Below, piece by piece: positions 1-6,012 of a DNA stretch of 6,535 nt. The notes beneath the pieces were generated by a model. The model had not been told where the DNA came from. It was given only the letters and a program-made list of their open reading frames with translations, and ran no database searches. This DNA is from Lysobacterales bacterium UBA2790 (GTDB lineage Bacteria; Pseudomonadota; Gammaproteobacteria; Xanthomonadales; Xanthomonadaceae): positions 2,958-9,492 of the forward strand of contig DEHW01000052.1 in NCBI GenBank assembly GCA_002352135.1, written 5' to 3'. How positions within the stretch are numbered: position 1 is the first letter of the stretch; every line of letters begins with the position of its first letter. A program made the translations under genes and the position numbers.

Positions 1-483
1 CTGGCGCGACAACTTTGTGCGGGTCTCGCCGCTGCCCATGAGGTCGGCGTGCTGCATCGGGACATCAAGCCGGAGAATCTGATCGTCGACCCGCAAGGCC
101 ATCTGAAGCTGATGGACTTCGGTATCGCCCGACAGACCTCGCGCAATTCGGGTTTGACTCAGCAAGGCATGTTTGTTGGCACGCCCGACTACGCCGCGCC
201 AGAACAGTTGATGGGTGAAGACGTCGACGCACGTGCCGATCTGTATGCCGTGGGCATCACTCTGTGCGAGTTGTTCTGCGGCAGTCTGCCGTTCAAGCGT
301 GGCAATAGCACCGAAGTGATGTTGGCTCATCTGCAGGAAGAGCCACTGTTGCCGTCGCAGTTGTGGCCGGAGATTCCGCCGCCGCTGGAGAAGATCCTGC
401 TGCGCTGTCTGGAGCGCCAGCGCACGCAGCGCTACGCCAGTGCCAATGCCTTGCTTGAAGATCTTGCGGGGTTACGCGCGTGA
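1..483 (+). CDS. Hanks-type Ser/Thr protein kinase, C-terminal part (5' end outside window)
   Basis: The reading frame is open from base 1 to the TGA at 481-483, so the start lies upstream. It transfers phosphate from ATP to Ser/Thr of target proteins in the cytoplasm. Visible motifs are the catalytic loop HRDIKPEN (HRD at nt 55-63), the Mg-binding DFG (nt 115-123), the activation-segment end GTPDYAAPE (APE at nt 196-204), and the helix-F pattern DLYAVGITLCELFCGSLPF. The last motif, RTQRYASANALLEDL, matches the final helix of bacterial kinases. The protein ends right after the kinase fold, so there is no C-terminal transmembrane, PASTA or TPR region; the ATP-binding N-lobe is not in the window. 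The downstream barrel gene overlaps it by 4 nt, implying co-transcription and translational coupling. Substrates cannot be read from the sequence. Confidence 0.95.
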   Translation: MARQLCAGLAAAHEVGVLHRDIKPENLIVDPQGHLKLMDFGIARQTSRNSGLTQQGMFVGTPDYAAPEQLMGEDVDARADLYAVGITLCELFCGSLPFKRGNSTEVMLAHLQEEPLLPSQLWPEIPPPLEKILLRCLERQRTQRYASANALLEDLAGLRA

Positions 484-1511
484 AACGTCCTTTTCTGACC
501 GGCTTGCTGAGCTTTCTTGCCTTGCCCGCCCTCGCGCAGTCCGGCTTCAGCGCCGACCTGCGTCTGCGTGCGGAACACACCGACGTGCCGAATCGCGCGC
601 TGCTGCAACGCGAGCGGGCCAGTGCGCGCCTGCAATGGGATGGCCTGTGGGGCGAATCGATCGAATACGGTGCGGGCCTGCGGCTTGCCCTCGGCAGCGA
701 TGCCAATGCGAACAACGGCGTCAATCTGGACAACCAGCGCTCGGACGCGGTCGAGCTGGATCGTGCATTCGTGCGCGGTCGTTGGGGCGAGGCGCATGCG
801 TGGACGCTGGGCCGCGACGCGCTGCCGATGTCGCTCAGTCCGCTGTTGTGGGACCAGGACTTGCGGCCCACCGGCGCGAGTGTGGATCTGCATTGGGCTG
901 TGCGGGACTTCGACGGTCTGCAGATCACTGCAGGTGTCTTCGAGCCTGGACTGCGGGTCGGCAGCGAGGCACGGTTGGCGGCCTTGCAACTGGGCTACCG
1001 CTGGCATGACGGCGCACCGTGGCGGATGAGTCTGCTGTTGACCCTGTTGCACTTCGATCATCTCGATGCACTGCCTGCCGATGGCTTGGCGCGCACCAAT
1101 CGCGTGAGCAGCGGTCGCTTGCTCAGCGACTATCGACTGCGCGATGTGCAATGGATCGGGCATGGCGAAGTGGCCGGTAAGCCGCTGCAGTTGCGCCTCA
1201 ATTGGGTGGTGAATCAGGGCGCGGACGATCACAACGAGGCCGCGCGCATCGCCCTGCAATGGGGTGACCGCACACAGCCACGAGGATGGGAGATCGGGAT
1301 CGCCCAACAACGCCAGCAACGCGACGCGGTACTTGCCGCCGTCAGCGATGACGACTGGTGGTTCCACAGCTTCACCCGTGGCGGCATGCTCTGGGTGGGC
1401 TATGGTCTGAATGAGCGCTGGTCGCTGCGCCTGGCTGGATTCCGTGAACGTCGTGACGATGCCAGCGAGCATGCGCAGCGCGTTTTGCTGGATCTGGAAG
1501 CGCGCTGGTAG
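480..1511 (+). CDS. outer-membrane beta-barrel protein (porin-like), 343 aa
   Basis: The protein starts at GTG 480 with a classical signal peptide: basic MKRP, a hydrophobic run, then ALA before QS, so cleavage is likely after about residue 19. The mature part alternates polar and hydrophobic residues with many aromatic and Arg positions (ADLRLRAEH, GAGLRLALG, LQLRLNWVV, WEIGIAQQRQ, WSLRLAGFRERR) and ends in an aromatic residue (EARW). These are hallmarks of a BAM-assembled outer-membrane barrel; about 320 mature residues would suit roughly 14-16 strands. The exact family is not clear; it looks like a putative porin or alginate-export-like barrel. The start overlaps the kinase stop (GTGA), and a G-rich stretch at 467-471 could act as the ribosome site. 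Substrate is unknown. The kinase coupling suggests a shared signalling or envelope role, which is inference. Confidence 0.85.
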   Translation: MKRPFLTGLLSFLALPALAQSGFSADLRLRAEHTDVPNRALLQRERASARLQWDGLWGESIEYGAGLRLALGSDANANNGVNLDNQRSDAVELDRAFVRGRWGEAHAWTLGRDALPMSLSPLLWDQDLRPTGASVDLHWAVRDFDGLQITAGVFEPGLRVGSEARLAALQLGYRWHDGAPWRMSLLLTLLHFDHLDALPADGLARTNRVSSGRLLSDYRLRDVQWIGHGEVAGKPLQLRLNWVVNQGADDHNEAARIALQWGDRTQPRGWEIGIAQQRQQRDAVLAAVSDDDWWFHSFTRGGMLWVGYGLNERWSLRLAGFRERRDDASEHAQRVLLDLEARW

Positions 1512-1516
1512 CGCGC
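1500..1516. terminator. strong hairpin over the barrel gene stop codon, possible shared terminator
   Basis: A perfect 7-bp inverted repeat (GCGCGCT, loop GGT, AGCGCGC) spans the TAG stop of the barrel gene (1509-1511) and lies 2 nt before the end of the convergent SDR gene. It is GC-only apart from one pair and symmetric, so it could slow polymerase from both sides. There is no U-tract on either strand, so it is not a canonical intrinsic terminator. The seven bases between the two convergent genes leave no room for another one. Confidence 0.4.
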
Positions 1517-1518
1517 CA

Positions 1519-2295
1519 TCACCAGGGGATGGTCTTCCCATCCCAGGCAAGGAATCGCCCGCTGTCCTCGTTCTGCACACCAGCAATGACACGCAGTAAA
1601 TGCGCTGCGGATTGTTCCGGTGTGAACAGGCGATCCGCAGGCACATTCGCCTTGAACGGCGCGGCGAGCGGTGTGTCGACGGTGCCCGGGTGCAGGCTGA
1701 CCACGCGCAGGTTCGGGAGGCTTCGGCGTAGCTCGATGGATAGGGTGCGGAACAGTTGGTTCTGCGCAGCCTTGGAGGCGCGGTAGCTGTACCAGCCGCC
1801 GAGGGCGTTGTCCTCGATGGAGCCCACGCGTGCCGAGATCGCGGCAATCACAGCGGCCGGCGCGGTCCGAAAACACGGCAACAGCGCTTGGGTCAGCAGA
1901 ATTGGTGCGAAGGCATTGACCTGCAGCAGTGAAGTCAGCGCGGATTCCTGCAGCTGTTGCAGTGACTTTTCAGGACGAATACCGGGACCATGCAGGCATC
2001 CGGCTGCGTGGATCAGGACGTGCAGCGTCGGCGTCCGGCTGGCGATGTGTGCAGCGCCCTGCGCGCGGGACGCTGCGTCAGTGATATCCATCGCACAGCG
2101 CAACAAGCGATCCCCATACTCGGCGTGCAATGACTGCAGGGCAAGGCATTTCTCCGCGCTGCGCGCAATGGCGCTGACGCTGGCGATCTGTGGATGTGCC
2201 AGCAGTTGCGTCACCAGCGCCAAACCGACGCCACTGCTGGCACCGGTCACCACGGCATGTGCAGGCTCAGCGAGTCCTTGGATCAGCATGCTCAT
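1519..2295 (-). CDS. short-chain dehydrogenase/reductase (SDR), C-factor/sniffer-like, 258 aa
   Basis: This is a complete classical SDR, a cytoplasmic NAD(P)-dependent oxidoreductase. It has the cofactor Rossmann motif TGASSGVG (residues 17-24), acidic D70, HAAG (96-99), the tetrad Asn in LLQVNAF (N127), the Ser in AISARVGS (S154), the catalytic YRASK (Y171, K175), and LHPGTVDTPL after them. The stretch VGSIEDNALGGWYSYRASKAA is typical of C-factor/sniffer-type SDRs; the substrate is unknown. The start is ATG at 2293-2295 with GAGG seven bases upstream. It converges on the barrel gene with a 7-nt gap. The ABC ATPase end and the 90-nt spacer upstream recur at 6272-6475, so ABC then SDR is probably the ancestral order. 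A second, broken SDR start lies at 6083-6271, about 70% identical over 63 residues. Confidence 0.93.
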   Translation of the reverse strand: MSMLIQGLAEPAHAVVTGASSGVGLALVTQLLAHPQIASVSAIARSAEKCLALQSLHAEYGDRLLRCAMDITDAASRAQGAAHIASRTPTLHVLIHAAGCLHGPGIRPEKSLQQLQESALTSLLQVNAFAPILLTQALLPCFRTAPAAVIAAISARVGSIEDNALGGWYSYRASKAAQNQLFRTLSIELRRSLPNLRVVSLHPGTVDTPLAAPFKANVPADRLFTPEQSAAHLLRVIAGVQNEDSGRFLAWDGKTIPW

Positions 2296-2499
2296 CTGTG
2301 CGCCTCGACATCATTCAAAACCAAGGCTGCACCCACGGAGTTGAAGAAATCGCGATGTCACCTTGGGTGGCGTCATCGGCCGGACTCACGACGTCGTCGG
2401 GGCGCGCGGCGTGAGCTGCCCATCGCGCATCCACTGCGTGCGCTGTGCGATGGCCGAGGCCGCTTGTGGATCGTGGGTGATGAACAGCAGCGCGAGGCC
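2112..2499. repeat. long direct repeat, copy 1 (SDR start / spacer / ABC end junction)
   Basis: This segment aligns without gaps to 6088-6475 (constant offset 3976). By hand count the identity is about 76% in the checked SDR coding stretch (2161-2280), about 92% in the 90-nt spacer (2296-2385), and about 90% in the ABC end (2386-2499). Homology fades at the left into the SDR body and stops abruptly near 2500 on the right. The two copies bracket the accessory genes in the same orientation. Confidence 0.85.
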
Positions 2500-2502
2500 G
2501 CG
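2386..2502 (-). pseudogene. truncated C-terminal fragment of an ABC transporter ATPase gene (copy 1)
   Basis: Read on the minus strand this encodes RGLALLFITHDPQAAS and then WMRDGQLTP, ending at TGA (2386-2388). FITHDP carries the H-loop histidine that closes the nucleotide site of ABC ATPases, and WMRDG is the usual strand after it. Only about 38 residues remain. Upstream the frame meets an in-frame stop within a few codons and the similarity to the copy at 6362-6535 is lost at about 2502, where repeat A takes over. It has no Walker A, signature or Walker B motif and no start, so it is a remnant cut by the insertion. A short annotated-looking frame across this region (2315-2578, -) is an out-of-frame shadow. 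Confidence 0.8.
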
Positions 2503-2512
2503 CGGTGCGCAT

Positions 2513-2628
2513 CGTTACCAGCCGACGTCCCCCAACCGATAGGTTGAGCCTGCCGGTTCCCACAGGCTCCCTCATCAAGTAGGGCCCGCGACGTGTCGAA
2601 GCATGAGATAACCCAAACCTTCCATTTT
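2513..2628. repeat. hairpin-forming direct repeat A (left copy)
   Basis: Positions 2532-2628 align with 5037-5128, and looser similarity extends left to about 2513. The last 32 nt (2597-2628) are identical to 5097-5128. It contains a 7-bp stem, GAGCCTG (2546-2552) with CAGGCTC (2563-2569), over a 10-nt loop. Relative to the right copy it has a 5-nt insertion near 2592-2596, and its second hairpin has decayed. The unit begins where the ABC fragment stops, so it marks the left edge of the accessory module. It resembles a small mobile or REP-like structured repeat; the family is not recognised. Confidence 0.75.
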
Positions 2629-2685
2629 CGGCAACCCCTGGGTCTGCGACACCGCACGCAATCTCATAAATCTATCGATCAGAAG

Positions 2686-2716
2686 CGCATGTTTGGGTCA
2701 TTGACCCGTCTATGCG
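2686..2716. promoter_or_regulatory. 31-nt imperfect palindrome downstream of the ATPase-nuclease gene
   Basis: An inner perfect stem, GGGTCA (2695-2700) and TGACCC (2702-2707) around a single T, is flanked by an outer CGCAT (2686-2690) and ATGCG (2712-2716), exactly symmetric about base 2701 with a 4/4 internal mismatch. It lies 85 nt beyond the stop of the minus-strand ATPase-nuclease gene. It could be a transcription-end hairpin (no U-tract), a protein-binding operator, or a recombination site; the one-base loop favours a duplex-DNA binding site over an RNA hairpin. The rest of 2629-2801 shows no gene and nothing else I can name. Confidence 0.4.
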
Positions 2717-2801
2717 GCCTGCCGGTCGCGGCTCCGCCCGGGGATGCAGTCTTAGGCTGTTCCCGCTTCCTGAAAGATGACCGGGCAATAGGCAACAATC
2801 G

Positions 2802-4838
2802 TTAGGGGGAGTCGCCTTCATCTGCTGCACCACCCTCACCCGTCGCCAGTTCGGCCAAGTGGTCCGGAATGTACTTCGAATGCGCGCGTTTCAGGTAGGC
2901 AAGTTCACTATCCGAGTCTGCCTGATAGTCGAGTTGCTGACTGAAAAAACTTAGCCGCGCCCGAGCGTCATTCAGGATCTCGGACCATGTCTTGGCCCAG
3001 ACGGTGATGCTCGAATCGTCGCTCTGGAAGACGACACCCTCCGGCCGGTCCTTCTGTCGGCTTTCCAGCTTTGCGAACTCATCCATTTCGTTGGACAGGA
3101 CCATGAAAGTCCACTTAGTTCTCTTCTGATCGAAGCGGGAGTCCTTGGCTACGGCAAATGCGTAGCTCTTGATCTGGCCAAGTACTTCTGAGTTGATTTT
3201 CTGCTTCGGGCGCTTCAACTCAACTACCAAATACTCATGGCTGCCTTGGGTTGGTTGGATAGAACGTGCCAGCATCAAGTCGATTCGCCCACCCTTGTCA
3301 TCTTCACGCAGGACTGGGTCGGTCGAGTCTTCGGCGCCGTCCTCGCGCTTGCCGAGCTTGCCGATATGGATGACAAGAGCGTCTTCCAGCGTTTTCTCGG
3401 ATCCCGCGAGATGGAAGTCCTCCATGAAGATCCAGGATTCGGCTTCCAAGGCCTTGTGTAGCTGGTCCCGCTCCAAGAGCTTCTTCTTGCTCTCCTTGTT
3501 GAACAGCAGATCGGTAAGAGCTTCAACGAAGTTCAAGCGATCCGCCACGATACTGGCCGACGTAATGATTTTGGACAGAGTCGTCTTTTGCAGAAGAATC
3601 GCCAAGTCGTCCTGTTCCTCTTTCTTGAGGTTCAGAACTTCGTCCATGATCGTGCGAACCGAATCTGGGTTCTCGCGAATGGCCTGTGCCAGCAGCCGGA
3701 ACGTGAACTTCTTGGACTTGGACGGGGCCTCATCGAAAGAGGGAAGATGATCCTCGACATTCACCGCGAGAATATCGAAGACTTGGCGCTCGATTTGTTC
3801 GGAGGCGTTGACCTCGGCTTTGTCCTCGTAGGGATAAATCTTCTCGTCTTTCCAGCGCTGGATCGTTTCGCTGCGGTGTTGGAGGATGCGGCGTCTGAAA
3901 TGCTCGCGCACCTTGACCTTCACGGCGCCAAGGATGTCGGCCACGTCCGGGTTGAGGTCGGACAGGACAAGGGCTCCATCCTTGTCCAAGTCACGGAAGT
4001 GGTCCGATTTAACGTATACCGTGAAGTTGTATCCAGGCGCCTTGATCTGGGGTCCGATCGTGACCTCATGGAGGGAAACACCCGCCTTGTCGCAAAGCTC
4101 GAACACGCGGTCTGTCTGGACCGACCATTCGACGATCGTGATAGACACTGGAACGCGCTTCCCGCTTTGGAGCTCGACATCCCCTAAGTGGAAGTCTTCC
4201 TTGTAATTCTGGACGGAAGCCGGATCGATCTTGTCTCCGTTGTAGTACAGCGTCAGACCCGGGCTTTCCGTCAGGTAGGCGGCAAACTGCTTGGTGATCT
4301 CCAGTGTTGCCTTATCGTTCGTCAGGGACGGGAAGTTGGAGTCAAGGTTCTCGATAACAACCTCGGTACCGAGAATCGCAGTCTCGGCGTCCGTTGGTTG
4401 CGAGACGATGAATCCTGTCAGCTGGCTTGCTCGGCCAGTGATCCTGTAGGTCTTGAACGCTCTCCCATCGAGGTAGGTGGTCAGCCACTCGACACGCTCA
4501 CCCAAGGCAAAGGCACGGAAGCGTCCCTTGCCGTTCTTGCCATGGAGCGTGCGGCCCTTGTAGCGGTGTGATTTGGCCTTCCATGAATCGCCCAAACCGC
4601 CGAACAAGGCATCGACCCTGCTTCGGTCTATGCCGTCTCCGTCGTCGGTTACACGGATGGCATGGAGCCCATCGAGTTTGTTCGATTCCAGAATGACCTT
4701 GACGTGCTGGGCGCCTGCGTCAAAGCCGTTCCAGATTAGTTCCGATACCGCCGTGATCGGGCTGACGTTGGCAGCCAGCGACTTCAAAAAGTCTGGCTTG
4801 GCCTCGATCTTGATATCCATGGATTGGTTGGCGGTCAT
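2802..4838 (-). CDS. GHKL-family ATPase fused to a C-terminal PD-(D/E)xK (Shedu/DUF4263-like) nuclease domain
   Basis: With the ATG at 4838 the protein has 678 residues. The N-terminal GHKL (gyrase/Hsp90/MutL) ATPase shows the N-box ELIWNGFDAGA (E33, N37, D40), the G1 box DDGDGID (65-71) and the G2 glycine loop GKNGKG (101-106). A long middle region resembles the transducer and helical parts of MORC/MutL-like proteins. The C-terminal domain opens with LEAESWIFMEDFHL, then GGRIDLML (D519), then YLVVELKRPK (E540, K542) and QIKSYAFAV, the D...ExK core of a PD-(D/E)xK nuclease close to the Shedu SduA pattern. It probably uses ATP-driven clamping to control DNA cleavage, which is inference. No methylase or partner gene sits beside it. 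GGGAG lies 11 nt before this ATG; ATG 4820 and GTG 4916 are alternative starts, the latter giving 704 residues. Its base composition is visibly less GC-rich than its neighbours, suggesting transfer. Confidence 0.9.
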   Translation of the reverse strand: MTANQSMDIKIEAKPDFLKSLAANVSPITAVSELIWNGFDAGAQHVKVILESNKLDGLHAIRVTDDGDGIDRSRVDALFGGLGDSWKAKSHRYKGRTLHGKNGKGRFRAFALGERVEWLTTYLDGRAFKTYRITGRASQLTGFIVSQPTDAETAILGTEVVIENLDSNFPSLTNDKATLEITKQFAAYLTESPGLTLYYNGDKIDPASVQNYKEDFHLGDVELQSGKRVPVSITIVEWSVQTDRVFELCDKAGVSLHEVTIGPQIKAPGYNFTVYVKSDHFRDLDKDGALVLSDLNPDVADILGAVKVKVREHFRRRILQHRSETIQRWKDEKIYPYEDKAEVNASEQIERQVFDILAVNVEDHLPSFDEAPSKSKKFTFRLLAQAIRENPDSVRTIMDEVLNLKKEEQDDLAILLQKTTLSKIITSASIVADRLNFVEALTDLLFNKESKKKLLERDQLHKALEAESWIFMEDFHLAGSEKTLEDALVIHIGKLGKREDGAEDSTDPVLREDDKGGRIDLMLARSIQPTQGSHEYLVVELKRPKQKINSEVLGQIKSYAFAVAKDSRFDQKRTKWTFMVLSNEMDEFAKLESRQKDRPEGVVFQSDDSSITVWAKTWSEILNDARARLSFFSQQLDYQADSDSELAYLKRAHSKYIPDHLAELATGEGGAADEGDSP

Positions 4839-4957
4839 ACCGTAGAACGCTCCCGAAGTGGTAGTTCGCCGCGCTGGCCTGGACAAGCCAGCTGCGGGTA
4901 TGGCGGAGGTAGTCACGAAACGGTGAGCAGGCTAGAGGATAACGTGGGCGAGCGCAC

Positions 4958-4983
4958 GAATTCGGGGTCAGAATTCGGGGTCA
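4958..4983. repeat. perfect 13-bp tandem direct repeat (GAATTCGGGGTCA x2)
   Basis: GAATTCGGGGTCA at 4958-4970 is followed with no gap by an identical copy at 4971-4983. It lies upstream of the ATPase-nuclease gene and 43 nt before repeat A'. Read on the minus strand the unit is TGACCCCGAATTC; from memory, motifs of this kind occur beside REP-associated (RAYT, IS200-like) transposase genes in gammaproteobacteria, but no transposase frame is visible here. It may instead be a tandem binding site upstream of the ATPase gene. The remainder of 4839-5026 holds no gene I can support. Confidence 0.6.
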
Positions 4984-5026
4984 CGTCTTGATTTGCCACA
5001 TCCGTGTCCGTAAATCATGCCGCTGG

Positions 5027-5128
5027 CGCCAGTCGCCCGAACGATAGGTCGAGCCTGCCGGGTCTTCCGGGCTCCTTCGTCGAGAACGGCCTGCGACGAA
5101 GCATGAGATAACCCAAACCTTCCATTTT
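5027..5128. repeat. hairpin-forming direct repeat A' (right copy)
   Basis: This is the second copy of the repeat at 2513-2628, in the same orientation, with a 32-nt identical end (5097-5128). Two stems are visible: GAGCC (5051-5055) with GGCTC (5070-5074), and a perfect 8-bp inverted repeat CTTCGTCG (5075-5082) with CGACGAAG (5094-5101) over an 11-nt loop. It ends 14 nt before the nucleotidyltransferase ATG, so it would form part of that gene's leader RNA or hold its promoter. It may be a structured mobile repeat or a regulatory leader; the sequence alone does not decide. Confidence 0.75.
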
Positions 5129-5142
5129 GTGGCTCTGAGTAC

Positions 5143-5955
5143 ATGACTGGCGAATCGATTGTAGGTGGCGCGATTCGCGCCGAAATTCTGCGACGGCTGC
5201 GGGCAGCGGAGGTCGAGCATGGGGTTCGCATTCTTTACGCCTGCGAGTCCGGTAGCCGTGCCTGGGGCTTTGCGTCGCCGGATTCGGACTACGACGTGCG
5301 CTTCCTCTACGTGCGGGATGCGGACTGGTACCTGTCCTTCGACGTCGAGCGCCGCCGCGATGTCATCGAGTACCCGATCACCGATGAGATCGACTGCGGC
5401 GGCTGGGACTTGCGCAAGGCCCTGTACCTGCTCACGCGCACCAACGGCGCGCTGATGGAGTGGCTGAACAGCCCCGTCCGCTACATCGAGCAAGGCCCCT
5501 GCGCGGATGCGCTGCGGGCCCTCGCGCCGCAGGTGATGAACCCCACCGCGCTCTGCTACCACTACAGCCACATGGCGCGCGGCAATGCGCGCGAGCACCT
5601 GTTCCAGGATCAGGTTCGGCTGAAAAAGTACTTCTACGTTCTGCGCCCGCTGCTGGCGATCCGCTACATCCAGCAGGGTTTGGGCGTCCCGCCCGTGGAG
5701 TTCGAGCGCTTGATGGACACCGTGCTGCCCGAGTCGCTCCGGCCCAGCGTGGAGCGCCTGCTTGAGGCGAAGCGACGCAGCGGTGAGTTGGGGCTCGGGC
5801 CCAAGGTCGAGGAAATCAACCGCTTCGTCGAGGAAGAGCTCGAGCGCCATGGCCCTGAGTTTTCCGGGCAAGGCCGCCCCGAAGTGCTCGGCAAAGACGC
5901 AGTGCATGACGAACTCAATGAGATCTTCAGGGCGGCGGTGCGTGCCACGTCGTGA
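5143..5955 (+). CDS. DNA polymerase beta-like nucleotidyltransferase, RlaP/YcgL type (PF10127-like), 270 aa
   Basis: The N-terminal domain carries the nucleotidyltransferase signature GSRAWGF (residues 37-43) followed by SDYDVRF with the metal-binding pair D49 and D51, on the usual predicted strand (VRILYACES). ERRRDVIEYPI, GGWDLRKALYLL and ALMEWLNSPVRY follow, then a helical C-terminal half containing CYHYSHMARGNAREHL and RLKKYFYVLRPLLAIRYI. This order matches the predicted nucleotidyltransferase family of B. subtilis YcgL and of RlaP, which is linked to bacterial RNA-repair gene clusters. It would transfer a nucleotide from an NTP to an RNA or protein acceptor in the cytoplasm; the acceptor is unknown. 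No RNA ligase, RtcB or HEPN antitoxin partner is present in the window. It starts at ATG 5143 right after repeat A' with no clear Shine-Dalgarno, and diverges from the ATPase-nuclease gene. Confidence 0.88.
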   Translation: MTGESIVGGAIRAEILRRLRAAEVEHGVRILYACESGSRAWGFASPDSDYDVRFLYVRDADWYLSFDVERRRDVIEYPITDEIDCGGWDLRKALYLLTRTNGALMEWLNSPVRYIEQGPCADALRALAPQVMNPTALCYHYSHMARGNAREHLFQDQVRLKKYFYVLRPLLAIRYIQQGLGVPPVEFERLMDTVLPESLRPSVERLLEAKRRSGELGLGPKVEEINRFVEEELERHGPEFSGQGRPEVLGKDAVHDELNEIFRAAVRATS

Positions 5956-6012
5956 GCGCTACCGGTGGGGTAACGTACATTCCGGGGCTTGGTACGAACA
6001 GAACCGATACTG

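Noticed and set aside
432..1847. Long minus-strand open frame (471 codons) opposite the barrel and SDR genes
   Set aside because: It lies antisense to genes with clear motifs, and its own translation shows no domain pattern and a low-complexity start. It is a high-GC shadow frame.
2315..2578. Minus-strand frame of 87 codons across repeat A and the ABC remnant
   Set aside because: It reads the ABC remnant out of frame and continues through a hairpin repeat; the correct remnant frame ends at 2386.
2513..2628. Repeat A/A' as integron attC sites
   Set aside because: I could not find the paired GTTRRRY / RYYYAAC core boxes at the ends, there is no integrase, and the genes are in opposite orientations relative to the repeats.
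2802..4916. GTG at 4916 as the start of the ATPase-nuclease
   Set aside because: The extra 26 residues are low-complexity (Ser, Thr, Arg, Ala) and lie outside the GHKL fold; ATG 4838 has a GGGAG upstream, and ATG 4820 is also possible.
4981..5907. Minus-strand open frame of 308 codons opposite the nucleotidyltransferase
   Set aside because: The plus strand carries a recognisable active site (GSRAWGF, DYD) and coherent helices; the antisense frame runs through repeat A' and shows no family pattern.
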